From assembly GCF_042453785.1 (NCBI RefSeq), contig NC_091663.1, positions 35,638,001-35,702,000 on the forward strand: 64,000 nucleotides of DNA, given 5' to 3'. Position numbers and translations under genes: made by a program. This document shows positions 11,641 through 21,328 of this stretch, piece by piece (the stretch's first letter is position 1; each line of letters opens with the position of its first letter). Below the pieces are notes generated by a model. The model was not told the DNA's origin, did not search any database, and saw only the letters and a list, made by a program, of their open reading frames with translations. Source of the DNA: Malus domestica (taxonomy: Eukaryota; Streptophyta; Magnoliopsida; Rosales; Rosaceae).

Positions 11641-11802
11641 AAAGTTTATCTCTGCCATTCGATTCATCATTTCCTTGTTTTTATATGCAAATATTGTCTT
11701 TTGTATATGGATTTTTGGTCGACTTCATCAAAGTCCTTTTGACAAACTAAAGAACGTGACAAATGATCAACAACAAGAGAGAGTGTTTATATTAATCTCC
11801 AT

Positions 11803-11925
11803 GTAATAGCCAAGAAATATCCAATTGGCAATTACAATGTCCCACGTCATACCCTAAAAGGGTAATGGCCAAGAAATATCCAATTGGCAAATACAATGTT
11901 CCACGTCATATCCTAAAATGGTAAT
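11803..11925. repeat. Tandem repeat, 59-bp unit, two copies
   Basis: GCCAAGAAATATCCAATTGG recurs after 59 bp, followed each time by ACGTCATA(C/T)CCTAAAA. A third, single copy lies downstream of the first protease at about 14884-14940, one more sign of the tandem duplication of this locus. Confidence 0.7.
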
Positions 11926-12509
11926 GATTCGATCAAAATTTTAAACTAAATTTGCAAGTCAAATGATGTGTCATCAATAAAAAATAAACACGTTAACCAA
12001 AGCTAGTAATAAATCAATTATCAACAACCACATCATTAGTGTTAAGCAAACATAACGAATTTGGTTTAAAAAATACGAAATTGTTATTTTATTTTTCTTA
12101 TCATTGAAGAAAAATCCAGAAATTTTAATATCAATAATCTGTTTACTAGTTGGTAACATAATTGTCTTTTTATTTTCACATGTAAGTAGCTTTGATAACA
12201 CTTATTTGTTTAATTTTTTTACGCACTTTTAATAATCTAAAAGCACTTCTCAAGTACAGCTTTTGTACAGCTTTTTCTTCTTCAAACAGTACTTGTATTA
12301 AAAATGGTTAAAGACGAACATCAACATTAACATTTAACATCAACGACCGATGTATACTATGATCTTGACTTAGTTATTATCTCTAATTAAATAAAATTTG
12401 AGTTTAAAATTGAGAAGAAACCATCCCTATTTAATGTTAAGCCAACATTCAAGAAAACGCACAACCCTCTCGGTCCGACCTCAAAGATTCTTACTTTCTT
12501 AAATTTCAT

Positions 12510-13946
12510 ATGGATCTTCACAAAAATTCAAGAGCCGTTCTGGGTTGTTTTCTGATTCTCTCCGCATTTTTTTCCAATGCGTCGGCAAACTTCGTGTTCT
12601 CCGTTAGCCACAAGTTCAACGGCCGTGACGGGCGGTCGTTGAGCGAGCTCAAAGCTCACGATTCCCACCGTCACGGCCGGATTCTTGCCGAGTCTGCTTC
12701 TGCTGTGGATGTACAGCTGGGCGGCAATGGCCGTCCGTCCGGCACCGGACTGTACTTCGCCAAGCTCGGGATTGGGACGCCGTCCAAGGACTATTTTGTC
12801 CAGGTGGATACAGGGAGTGACATCATGTGGGTCAATTGCATCACCTGCACAAACTGTCCCAAGAAAAATGACATTGGCGTGAAGCTCACATTGTATGATC
12901 CGAAAGGCTCTTCGAGTTCGAATGCTGTTACTTGTGATCAGGATTTTTGCACGTCGCAATTCAAAGATCAGCCTCCAGCCTGCCAGCCGAACATGCCCTG
13001 CTCGTACGACATGACCTATGGTGACGGAAGTGAGACGATGGGAAACTTTGTGAAGGACAATGTACAATTTGATAAGGGGACTGATGGCAATGTTGTGTTT
13101 GGTTGCGGAACTGCGCAATCCGGGCAGATAAGTAAGTCATCCAGCGCGCTTGATGGGATTATCGGATTCGGGCAGGCGAATTCGTCTGTGTTTTCCCAGC
13201 TGGCTGCTTCCGGGAAGGTGAAGAAACAATTTGCACATTGTTTGGACAATGTTCGCGGAGGCGGGATTTTCGCCATTGGCGAAGTGGTGGAGCCAAAGGT
13301 GAACGACACAACGCCGTTGGTGCCGGGGCAGGCGCATTACAATGTTGTACTGGAGACAATTGAGGTAGGAGGTGAGGTCGTGCAGCTCGCCTCCGATGTT
13401 TTCGACACGGGGTCAATCACAGGGACGATCATCGACAGCGGAACAACCCTGGCCTATCTCCCACAGGAGGTTTTCGACCCTATGATGCAGAAGATTTTAG
13501 CCAAGCAGCCTGACTTGAAAATTAGCACGGTTGACAACCACTTCACATGCTTCGAATTTTCCAACAATTTAGACGATGGATTTCCATTGGTTAAGTTCAA
13601 CTTCAATAATTCAGCTTCCCTGACGGTTTATCCCCATGACTATCTGTTCAAGCTGAAGGGACATGTGTGGTGTTCCGGCTGGCAGAGCAGCGGGATGAAA
13701 TCGGCAAGCGGAGAGTCCCTGACGCTTCTCGGAGATTTGGTGCTGTCGAACAAGCTGGTGATATACGATGTGGAGAATCAGATGATTGGATGGACCGATT
13801 ACAACTGCTCATCAAGCATCAAAGTGAGGAATGAGAAGACTGGAACAATAGATACAATTAGTGCTCACAATCTTTCTTCAGCTTCAGTTTTTACGGTTGG
13901 GAGATTATTATTGACGTTCTTCTTGTTAATTTCTGCTGTGTTTTAG
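12510..13946 (+). CDS. Aspartic protease, A1 family, GPI-anchored A36/A39-like (copy 1), intronless
   Basis: A 478-residue pepsin-like protease of the plant atypical group closest to Arabidopsis A36/A39 (aspartic proteinase-like protein 2), secreted enzymes attached to the plasma membrane and linked in Arabidopsis to pollen tube growth. Signal peptide about residues 1-26; first active-site triad DTG at 100-102, flap tyrosine Y170 in MTYGDGS, second triad DSG at 309-311; cysteine-rich segment CITCTNC at 110-116; hydrophobic C-terminal tail from about 459 (RLLLTFFLLISAVF) typical of a GPI signal. The ATG at 12510 gives the signal peptide directly. The gene is a single exon, unlike the multi-exon relatives I know. 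A second copy of equal length follows at 19278. The 5' leader is 320 bp shorter than in copy 2. Function as an active enzyme is likely as both triads are intact; substrate unknown. Confidence 0.93.
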   Translation: MDLHKNSRAVLGCFLILSAFFSNASANFVFSVSHKFNGRDGRSLSELKAHDSHRHGRILAESASAVDVQLGGNGRPSGTGLYFAKLGIGTPSKDYFVQVDTGSDIMWVNCITCTNCPKKNDIGVKLTLYDPKGSSSSNAVTCDQDFCTSQFKDQPPACQPNMPCSYDMTYGDGSETMGNFVKDNVQFDKGTDGNVVFGCGTAQSGQISKSSSALDGIIGFGQANSSVFSQLAASGKVKKQFAHCLDNVRGGGIFAIGEVVEPKVNDTTPLVPGQAHYNVVLETIEVGGEVVQLASDVFDTGSITGTIIDSGTTLAYLPQEVFDPMMQKILAKQPDLKISTVDNHFTCFEFSNNLDDGFPLVKFNFNNSASLTVYPHDYLFKLKGHVWCSGWQSSGMKSASGESLTLLGDLVLSNKLVIYDVENQMIGWTDYNCSSSIKVRNEKTGTIDTISAHNLSSASVFTVGRLLLTFFLLISAVF

Positions 13947-14199
13947 ATTATGTTTGCATCATAAATTTTATCAAAGAAATTGTGGATTTTACATCCATAA
14001 ATGTTGTGCTGTTGGAATTTTCTGTGTGTATTTGTCGACTGTTATACAAATTGTTCTTGCGCAATGCCTTGCGTTTTAAGTTTCCTACATAGTAGTGTGT
14101 ATTTGATTACGAATGTCCGCAGCAACTCTCATGACACATGACAGTACGTGTTTGGTTTGGTTAGAAATGCCAAAGAATTTGACACATCAGGTCGTGTAT

Positions 14200-14229
14200 T
14201 ATGTTTGGGGGGGGGGAGGGGAGAGAGGA
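14200..14229. repeat. G-rich tract in 3' flank of protease 1
   Basis: A run of eleven G broken by one A, followed by GGGGAGAGAGG. The matching position downstream of protease 2 carries a (GA)n microsatellite (about 21023-21049) instead, so this purine tract is a fast-changing spot in the duplicated 3' flank. Confidence 0.7.
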
Positions 14230-14429
14230 ACTTTCACATTACAAGCCAACGTGGACACCAACATCCTTCTGAATTACACAAGGCTAAAAGCACTAGCAGT
14301 TATTTCTAAACCTAGAATAATCCCTCACCTTTTTCGTTTCTTTTCAATTCGTTCTTTCCTTTTTTCGTTGTCAACGGAGAAAATATCTAGAAATAGACCT
14401 CTTACCCACTGTGAGATTTGCTCTCAATA

Positions 14430-14660
14430 CGTTTTCTTACATGTAGCGAATTTTCAAGTCTAGCATATGGACAACACAAACCAGAGAACATGAAGCACAT
14501 GTGCCGTTGGGGTTCACACATGGGTTAACCTGCTTTGATATCATGAAGAAATTGATGTTCCACTATAAATTCAATTGACAATATAAGATGTAACTCAACT
14601 ACTTATAAACATATGCGAGGTTTGCCATTCCCTCAATGTTGCTCACTCTCAACAAAACAT
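14430..14660 (-). mobile_element. TRIM copy between the two proteases
   Basis: Read on the minus strand: a short LTR starting GTTGAGAGTGAGC, an altered primer site ATGATATCAAAGC at the position of TGGTATCAGAGC, an internal part with GTGTTGTCCATATGC and CTTGAAAATTC, then a second LTR start TATTGAGAGC. This is the same layout as the element at 6202-6527 in the opposite direction. The second LTR is short or truncated toward 14.40 kb. Confidence 0.55.
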
Positions 14661-14959
14661 GATAATTTTGCATACAGAAGTTCATCTCTGTCATCAGATT
14701 CATCATTTTCTTGTTTTTAGACGCAAATATTTCTCTTTTCTGAATTCATATGGATTTTTGGTCGGGTCCTTTTGACATCAAACAACGTTGCCGGCCAAAT
14801 AAAGAGTATCACACAAACTAAAGAACGTGACAAATGATTAACAACAAGGGAGTGAGAGAGAGTTTGTAATAAACTCCATGTAATTGCCAAGAAATATCCA
14901 ATTGGCAATTCCAATGTTTCACGTCTTATCCTAAAATAAAACCAATCCAATTGTTATTT

Positions 14960-15830
14960 TATTTTAGAAAATTTTACATAAGTACCACCTGAACTTGTAA
15001 GCATATACGTAAATACCACATTAATTTTTAATTATTACCATCAATTGACTTTCTAGGGCTCTCGATGAAATCAATTCGTCCAAATGCAATAGGCAATTTT
15101 TTTTTATAGGGGCGTTGGAGTCAAGTCATGAAGAGAATCGAAAAGGTTGATTTCGGGTTTGATTTTGACAAGTGTTGTTGAAGAATTGAAGTGAAAAGTA
15201 TGCAACTTACAATGAAGTTTAAAGATTTTTTTTTAGGTCAGCCAGTGAGTATGTGGTTTACCTTAATTTATTTAAATATTATTTTTCAAACTCTTATAGA
15301 GGGAATTGTCGAACTGGGTCTGTATAAATCCCTAAATTTGGTGCCATATTGACTCCAGCAGTATTATTTTGGAGTCTATTTGATCCTAGTCAATCCCATA
15401 AAGTTAATTAACGAAAATATTCCTGCAAGTGACATGTTTTAACAACAACATAGAGGAAAAGTAACTTAGGTTCAAGTCGTAAAAAATAAAACTTGAAAGT
15501 TTAGGTGATATTATCTCACATGCTTACAAATTCAAGTGGTATTTGCTCAAAAAAAACTCTTTATCTTATATTGGAAACTAATAGTAACACTCTTTATAAG
15601 TGTATTTTTCTTTCTAATTATAGAAATTTTGGAAAGCGAAATGAATTTTTTTTTAAATGTCAATAACAATTCACTTTCTTTTTCTTATTATTGGAAAAAG
15701 AGTTTTAAGTTTTAAATTCAGGCATTTTAATATCAATAGTCTAGTTACGGGTCGGTAACATAATTTCCTTTTTATTTTCACATGTAAGCAGATTTGATAA
15801 CACTTTAAAGATTGGTAAATTTTTTTTTTT
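14960..15830. other. AT-rich intergenic stretch, no gene seen
   Basis: No coding region is supportable. The segment ATTTTAATATCAATAGTCT...TTTTTATTTTCACATGTAAGC at 15.72-15.81 kb matches 12.12-12.20 kb upstream of protease 1 and is part of the duplicated 5' flank. Confidence 0.6.
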
Positions 15831-15892
15831 GCTAAAAGCGTTTTAATCATTTAAAAGCACATTTTATTATATATATATATATTTTTTTTTTT

Positions 15893-16045
15893 TATGGAAA
15901 ACTAACTAAAAGTTCAATTTTTTTTTAATTTTAATGAAAATTAACAAATACAGATGTAGTGAATAGTACCCATAAAAGGTAAAAATGTGGTTTTTCGTTA
16001 AAAGTAAACAATACAGGGAATGTTTCGTTAAAACTCCATTTTTTT
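15893..16045. mobile_element. MITE/SINE-like repeat, same family as 52585-52737
   Basis: Starts GGAAAACTAACT and ends GTTAAAACTCC, with the shared inner motifs GTGAATAGTACC and GTGGTTTTTCGTTAAA. The copy in the SP1 intron has the same order of motifs. It is absent from the upstream flank of protease 1, so it inserted after the tandem duplication. Confidence 0.6.
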
Positions 16046-17032
16046 TTATCCACGCAATGCTTATATATTAATATTAATTAAAGACAAATTGGTACATCAA
16101 CATGAACAGCTAGTGTGTTGAACAACCAATCGGTGTACATATATATATATATATATTTTTATTTTTTTTTGAACAAACGATATTATTTATCTTTAATCTT
16201 TAAGATTAGAAAGCCAGGCCAATTTGGTGTCTCAAGGCTTTACCAAAAAGAATTGGACTATAAAGCCCCTCAAACAAAAAAATCCACAACTACCTGAAAA
16301 TAATAGAATACAAAATAGCATGGATAATTTTGTCATAAAAACAAAAAAAAAATAACAAAACATTAGAAGCAGTTTTCTTCCCACTATCTTGCGAGAAGAA
16401 TCCGCGTGATGGAAGCAAAAGAAAGCGTCGTCGTCCCACGCACAAGAACCACATCCGGAGGAACTCTTTCACTCATCTCAAGAACCACACCCGGAGGAAA
16501 ATAATCAGTTTTTTTTTTTTTTTTTTCTGTCAGTTAATTTGGGAATGGTGACCATCTTACTCAATGGGTGAGATTGTGTGTGTTAAAAGAGATTGGGCAT
16601 CTACAGAGCCACGAAAAATCCCCAAGTCGAGTTTTGATTTTCCACTCTTTTCATTTTTTTTCCTTCCAGATTCGTGAAAAGGATTGGGAATACAAAGTGA
16701 AGCTTTTCCGTAAGTTTTCGATTTTTTTTGTCACTGATCTTGATATAATTTTTTTTTTTTTTGAGATTTTCAGAATATGGGATTTGATCGAAATGTGTGA
16801 TTTATATCATAAGGCTATGAAATTTTACTAAATTATGTTTCAAGCTATGGAATTTACTTAACTGTGTGTTTTACTACTATGTTTACAGACTATATACAAG
16901 AGCAGGAGATGGAAATCGAAGTGTTGGAAGAAAATTCTGGCGGATGACTTCAAGGGTATCTGCTATGTGGTGCTTCTGCACACCAGCATTTGTTATAAAA
17001 TTTGTTATCTGTTTTCAATTTTCATATTTACT

Positions 17033-18060
17033 TTGAATGCCGTCAAAGGCATCACCTTTTTATGCCTACTTTAGAATAAAACTCTAATTAATAAAAGTAC
17101 AAACAAGTTGATGAGAAAATATTATTTTTGACGGATGAAACATAAAATTGACGTTCTGGGAGGCTTCACATCACATGAGATAAGACTTTACATTTTTCGT
17201 ATTTGAATGATTTCAACGCCATTGTGATCAATATTAAGCATGTACTTGATTTTGCTTTCCAAACGGTGTTTCCAAATAAAAGTATCTCCAATGGTAAGCA
17301 TCTCCTTCTCTTTCGTTTTTAGTTTCAGTTTGGATGCAAATTTTTCTTCTTTCTGTTAGATTATGTCATGGAAGCTTCAGGTGGAGTTTTTTTTTCACGG
17401 TAAGTAGAATATAAAAGGAAGGTCATGCCCAAAGACTTATGAACTATGGCAAAACACTAGAAACAGAGACGGAAAGCATGGAAATGGTACAACAAAAATA
17501 ATAGCAAAAAGTGACTGCATGAAGGGTAAGTGACTCGAAGTAAACTTCAGTCTCGACCCCATTTCTAAAAACCAAGCCCCAGAGAAACATAGGATAGGGT
17601 TAACAGTGCAAGTGCTAGCGATAGAATAGGTAGAACACTATGACACGATGACACGATTATGTATTCTGCCTCACCAAATGACACTGTCTGTTTTGTCCAT
17701 GCATTTTTATGTCACCCATAAATGAAATAGGGATTATAGACTTGGACTATTATAGGGATTACAGACTTTGACTATTAATTGATTGTGGGTATATATGCGT
17801 TTCATTTGGTGGTTTGCATTACTAATATCAATTCCATGTCTACATTCTCCTCGTTTCTTTTTGGTTAAACAAGGTTCGGTGCGGTGAATTAGTGGAGCAT
17901 TCAAACAAAAATACAAACAGAAATACTGCATTACTAAGGTATTTCCCTCATTTCATTACTGAGGTATTCCTCTATTCATTCTTAATTTTGTTAGATGGTA
18001 CACAATCGCACAACATGTTTAATATTTACTTTGAATGTCGTCAAAGGCATCACCTTTTTA
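17033..18060. repeat. Pair of ~40-bp direct repeats about 985 bp apart
   Basis: ATTTACTTTGAATG(C/T)CGTC followed by AAAGGCATCACCTTTTTATG and CCTACT occurs at about 17030-17072 and again at 18018-18059. One mismatch is visible. The DNA between them has no clear gene. They could be remains of a duplicated end or of short terminal repeats. Confidence 0.75.
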
Positions 18061-18532
18061 TGCCTACTGTCTTAACTTTGGTTAGGGTCGTATATGTTTT
18101 CCTTTCAAGGAATGTTGTGTACAAAGATATTTCGCTTCCCTCAAATTCAACATAAGGTTATATTCTTTCTTTTAATGTTAATTCCCGTTTTCAACTTTTA
18201 ATGCAATTCAATTACAAATACTACTAATATTTGATTTTAACTAAACGCATTAAATTTTCAACAGGATGGCGATATGAGTTCATGATATGTTTTGCTATCA
18301 AGCGTATCAAGGTCAATTGAAGTTCTTGGATTGTTTTTATACTTTTTATTTAGCTTTTAGTTGCAACTAAATTATGAGAATCTTCTTTGTTATTTATTAC
18401 TTTTTTTTATTTACAAATTCTAGATAAATATTTTAAATTACTGCATGTATTATTAAAGATGATAATCGTCTTTATTTTATGTTTCTATACATTGAACCAA
18501 TCATCGCATATAAATACATCTAAAATGTGTAA

Positions 18533-18601
18533 GTCGCGCGTAGCGCGCCGTGATGAAAAAAATGTCTTTCGCACGCGCATGAGCGCGTGCAGAAAGGCTA
18601 G
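18533..18601 (+). mobile_element. Helitron 3' terminus
   Basis: GCACGCGC-ATGA-GCGCGTGC at 18571-18590 forms an 8-bp perfect stem, followed after seven bases by CTAG (18598-18601) and then T: the hallmark hairpin plus CTRR end of Helitrons, which insert between A and T. A second GC-rich palindrome, CGCGCGTAGCGCGCC, lies just upstream. The 5' TC end could not be located, so length is unknown; it should lie within 16.1-18.5 kb. Confidence 0.7.
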
Positions 18602-18953
18602 TACTACTAAAGGTGAAAATGGGTTTAACCTTACAATGATAAAACAATAACGTAGTTTAAATTCGTTTTTGAGGAGAATCAAAACTTTCACTTACAAATG
18701 AAGAAAAATACAAGTAGACCATAATATTAAGTCGCAACTCATTACATATTTATACATGATCTTGACTTATTACCTCTCCTTTTGAGTTGGGTGGTTGACA
18801 ATTTTAATTTGTTGGTTAAGTAATTAATTAATTAACATTTGAGTTTAAAGTTGAGAAGAACTCATTTCTAAATTCTAATTAGTGTTAAGCCAACGTTCAA
18901 GAAAACGCGCAACTCTCTCCGTCCGACTTCCCAAGTCTTTCTTCTTCCTTTCC

Positions 18954-18955
<2 letters not shown>

Positions 18956-18986
<31 letters not shown>

Positions 18987-18987
18987 A
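18956..18987. repeat. (CT)n microsatellite in the leader of protease 2
   Basis: An uninterrupted CT run about 27 bp long within the presumed 5' untranslated region of the second protease. The leader of copy 1 lacks this whole segment because of a 320-bp deletion. Confidence 0.85.
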
Positions 18988-19277
18988 CACATGCCTTTCC
19001 CTCCTCCCTCGCCGACCTCCTTGTGCCTTCCCCCACCCAACTCGCCCATGAATTCTCCACAAAACTCACCTCTCTAAATCCCCAAAATCCAATCAGGAAT
19101 CGTTTTCGAATCCGGGTATTCTCCCCAAAAAAAGCTCCTTTCCTGCGGGGTCCATATAATCCAGATCTCAGAAGCTTCAAATTTTCGGACCACCAATCCA
19201 AATTCCAAATTTTGAATCTTTGGGTTGTTTTCAATCTCGATTCCGACCTCAAAGATTCCTCCTTTCTTTAATTCCAT

Positions 19278-20714
19278 ATGGATCTTCACAAAAATCCAAG
19301 AGCCGTTCTGGGTTGTTTTCTGATTTTCTCCACATTTTTTCCAGATGCGTCGGCAAATTTCGTGTTCTCCGTCAGCCACAAGTTCAATGGCCGTGACGGG
19401 CGGTCGTTGAGCGAGCTCAAAGCCCACGATTCCCGCCGCCACGGCCGGATTCTCGCCGACTCTGCTTCTGCGGTGGATCTACAGCTGGGCGGCAATGGCC
19501 GTCCGTCAGAGACCGGATTATACTTCGCCAAGCTCAGGATTGGGTCGCCGTCCAAGGACTATTTTGTCCAGGTGGATACAGGGAGTGACATCCTGTGGGT
19601 CAATTGCATCGACTGCACAAACTGTCCAGAGAAAAGTGACATTGGCGTGAAGCTCACATTGTATGATCCGAAAGGCTCTTCGAGTTCGAAAGCTGTTACT
19701 TGTAATCAGGAGTTTTGCACGTCGAAATACAACGGTCAGCTTCCGGGCTGCCAGCCGGACTTGCTCTGCCAATACGACGTGACTTATGGCGACGGAAGTG
19801 CGACGGCGGGATACTTTGTGAAGGACACTATTCAATTTGATAAGGGGACTAATGGCAGTGTTGTGTTTGGTTGCGGAGCTAGGCAATCCGGGCAGCTGGA
19901 CAAATCATCCGAGGCGCTTGATGGGATTCTAGGATTCGGGCAGGCGAATTCGTCTGTGTTTTCCCAGCTGGCTGCTTCCGGGAAGGTGAAGAAACAATTT
20001 GCACATTGTTTGGACAATGTTCGCGGAGGCGGGATTTTCGCCATTGGCCAAGTTGTGGAGCCAAAAGTGAAGAACACAACTCCGTTGGTGCGGGGGCAGG
20101 CGCATTACAATGTTGTAATGGAGGCAATTGAGGTGGGAGGTAATGTCCTGCAGCTCCCCTCTGATGTTTTTGACACGGGGTCAAACGCAGGGACGATCAT
20201 CGACAGCGGAACAACCCTGGGCTATCTCCCAGAGGAGGTTTTCAACGCAGTGATGAAGAAGATTTTAGCCAAGCAGCCTGACTTGAAATTGCACACAGTT
20301 GACGACCAGTTCACATGCTTCCAATTTTCCAACAATGTTGACAATGGATTTCCATTGGTGAAGTTCCACTTCAAGAATTCGGCTTCCCTGACGGTTTATC
20401 CCCATGACTATCTGTTCCAGCTGAAGGAAGATGTGTGGTGTTCCGGCTGGCAGAGCAGCGGGATGAAATCGAAAAGCGGTGACTCCATGACGCTTCTCGG
20501 TGATTTGGTGCTGTCGAACAAGCTGGTGATTTATGATCTGGAGAATCAGATGATCGGATGGACCGACTACAACTGCTCATCAAGCATCAAAGTGCGGAAT
20601 GAGATGACAGGAGGAGTAGATACAATTGGTTCTCACAATCTTTCTTCAGCTTCCACTTTTACAACTGGGAGATTATTATTGACATTCTTCTTGTTAATAT
20701 CTGCTGTGTTTTAG
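19278..20714 (+). CDS. Aspartic protease, A1 family, GPI-anchored A36/A39-like (copy 2), intronless
   Basis: Tandem paralogue of the gene at 12510, also exactly 478 residues and single-exon. Signal peptide about 1-26, DTG at 100-102, Y170 in VTYGDGS, DSG at 309-311, and the same C-terminal hydrophobic GPI-type tail. Substitutions against copy 1 cluster in residues 145-215 (for example SKYNGQLPGC for SQFKDQPPAC) and 285-345, loops that line the substrate cleft in pepsin-like folds, so specificity may differ; that is inference. The leader is longer than in copy 1 and includes a (CT)n tract. The 3' flank is also duplicated, through CATTACAAGCCAACGTGGAC at about 21156. Both catalytic triads are intact. 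Confidence 0.93.
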   Translation: MDLHKNPRAVLGCFLIFSTFFPDASANFVFSVSHKFNGRDGRSLSELKAHDSRRHGRILADSASAVDLQLGGNGRPSETGLYFAKLRIGSPSKDYFVQVDTGSDILWVNCIDCTNCPEKSDIGVKLTLYDPKGSSSSKAVTCNQEFCTSKYNGQLPGCQPDLLCQYDVTYGDGSATAGYFVKDTIQFDKGTNGSVVFGCGARQSGQLDKSSEALDGILGFGQANSSVFSQLAASGKVKKQFAHCLDNVRGGGIFAIGQVVEPKVKNTTPLVRGQAHYNVVMEAIEVGGNVLQLPSDVFDTGSNAGTIIDSGTTLGYLPEEVFNAVMKKILAKQPDLKLHTVDDQFTCFQFSNNVDNGFPLVKFHFKNSASLTVYPHDYLFQLKEDVWCSGWQSSGMKSKSGDSMTLLGDLVLSNKLVIYDLENQMIGWTDYNCSSSIKVRNEMTGGVDTIGSHNLSSASTFTTGRLLLTFFLLISAVF

Positions 20715-21018
20715 ATTTTTACTGCAACAAAGTGGCCGGCATTCATTATTTTTTGTTGCATCATAAATTTTATCAATGAAATTGTGGGATTTTACATCCA
20801 TATATGTAAAACACTGTTGGAATTTTCTGTGTGTATTTGTTGACTGTTATACAATTTGTACTGGCCGCAGTACCTTGCGCTTTAAGTTTCCCAAATGGCA
20901 CATGACAGTACGTGTTTGGCTGGGGATGTCATCGTAGTAACGTGGCATCCCTTTTTACTTAATTGCACCACTTTAAGAAGTCAAGGAATTTAACAAATCA
21001 GGTCATATACTATGCTAG

Positions 21019-21050
<32 letters not shown>
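21019..21050. repeat. (GA)n microsatellite
   Basis: Uninterrupted GA repeats, about 28 bp, in the 3' flank of protease 2, in the position of the G-rich tract after protease 1. Confidence 0.9.
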
Positions 21051-21051
<1 letters not shown>

Positions 21052-21328
21052 GAGTTTTTGCTACAACTTTCACAAAGACGGAAAAGGAGAGAGTTACAAA
21101 GCAAAGAATTGAATTTTCATTCGATCAATCAAAACAGTAAGTACTACAACTTTCACATTACAAGCCAACGTGGACATCGACATCTTTCTGAATTACACAA
21201 GGCTAAAAACACTAGCAGTTATTTCTAAATCTAGAAATAATCTCTCCTTGCATTTTTTTTGTTTCTTTTCAATTTGTTCTTTCCTTTTATCGTTGTCTAC
21301 AGAGAAAAGGTTTAGAAAGTTCACTTGC

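Larger units (their letters stand above)
16140..18740. other. ~2.6-kb insertion block in the upstream flank of protease 2
   Basis: Comparing the two protease flanks, the sequence from AATCGGTGTACAT (about 16128) jumps in copy 1 directly to the equivalent of ATACATGATCTTGACTTA (about 18753). The block in between exists only upstream of copy 2. It holds an (AT)n run at 16138-16156, a run of poly-T tracts, a pair of CAAGAACCACA-CCGGAGGA repeats near 16.44-16.50 kb, two 40-bp direct repeats and a Helitron-type 3' end. No convincing gene was found in it. Confidence 0.6.

Noticed and set aside
12528..13118. Reverse-strand ORFs over the proteases (also 19074-20184)
   Set aside because: They are shadows of the GC-richer protease coding frame and match no known protein.
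18882..19271. 129-codon ORF upstream of protease 2
   Set aside because: It is driven by the CT-rich leader, has low complexity, and has no counterpart upstream of copy 1.
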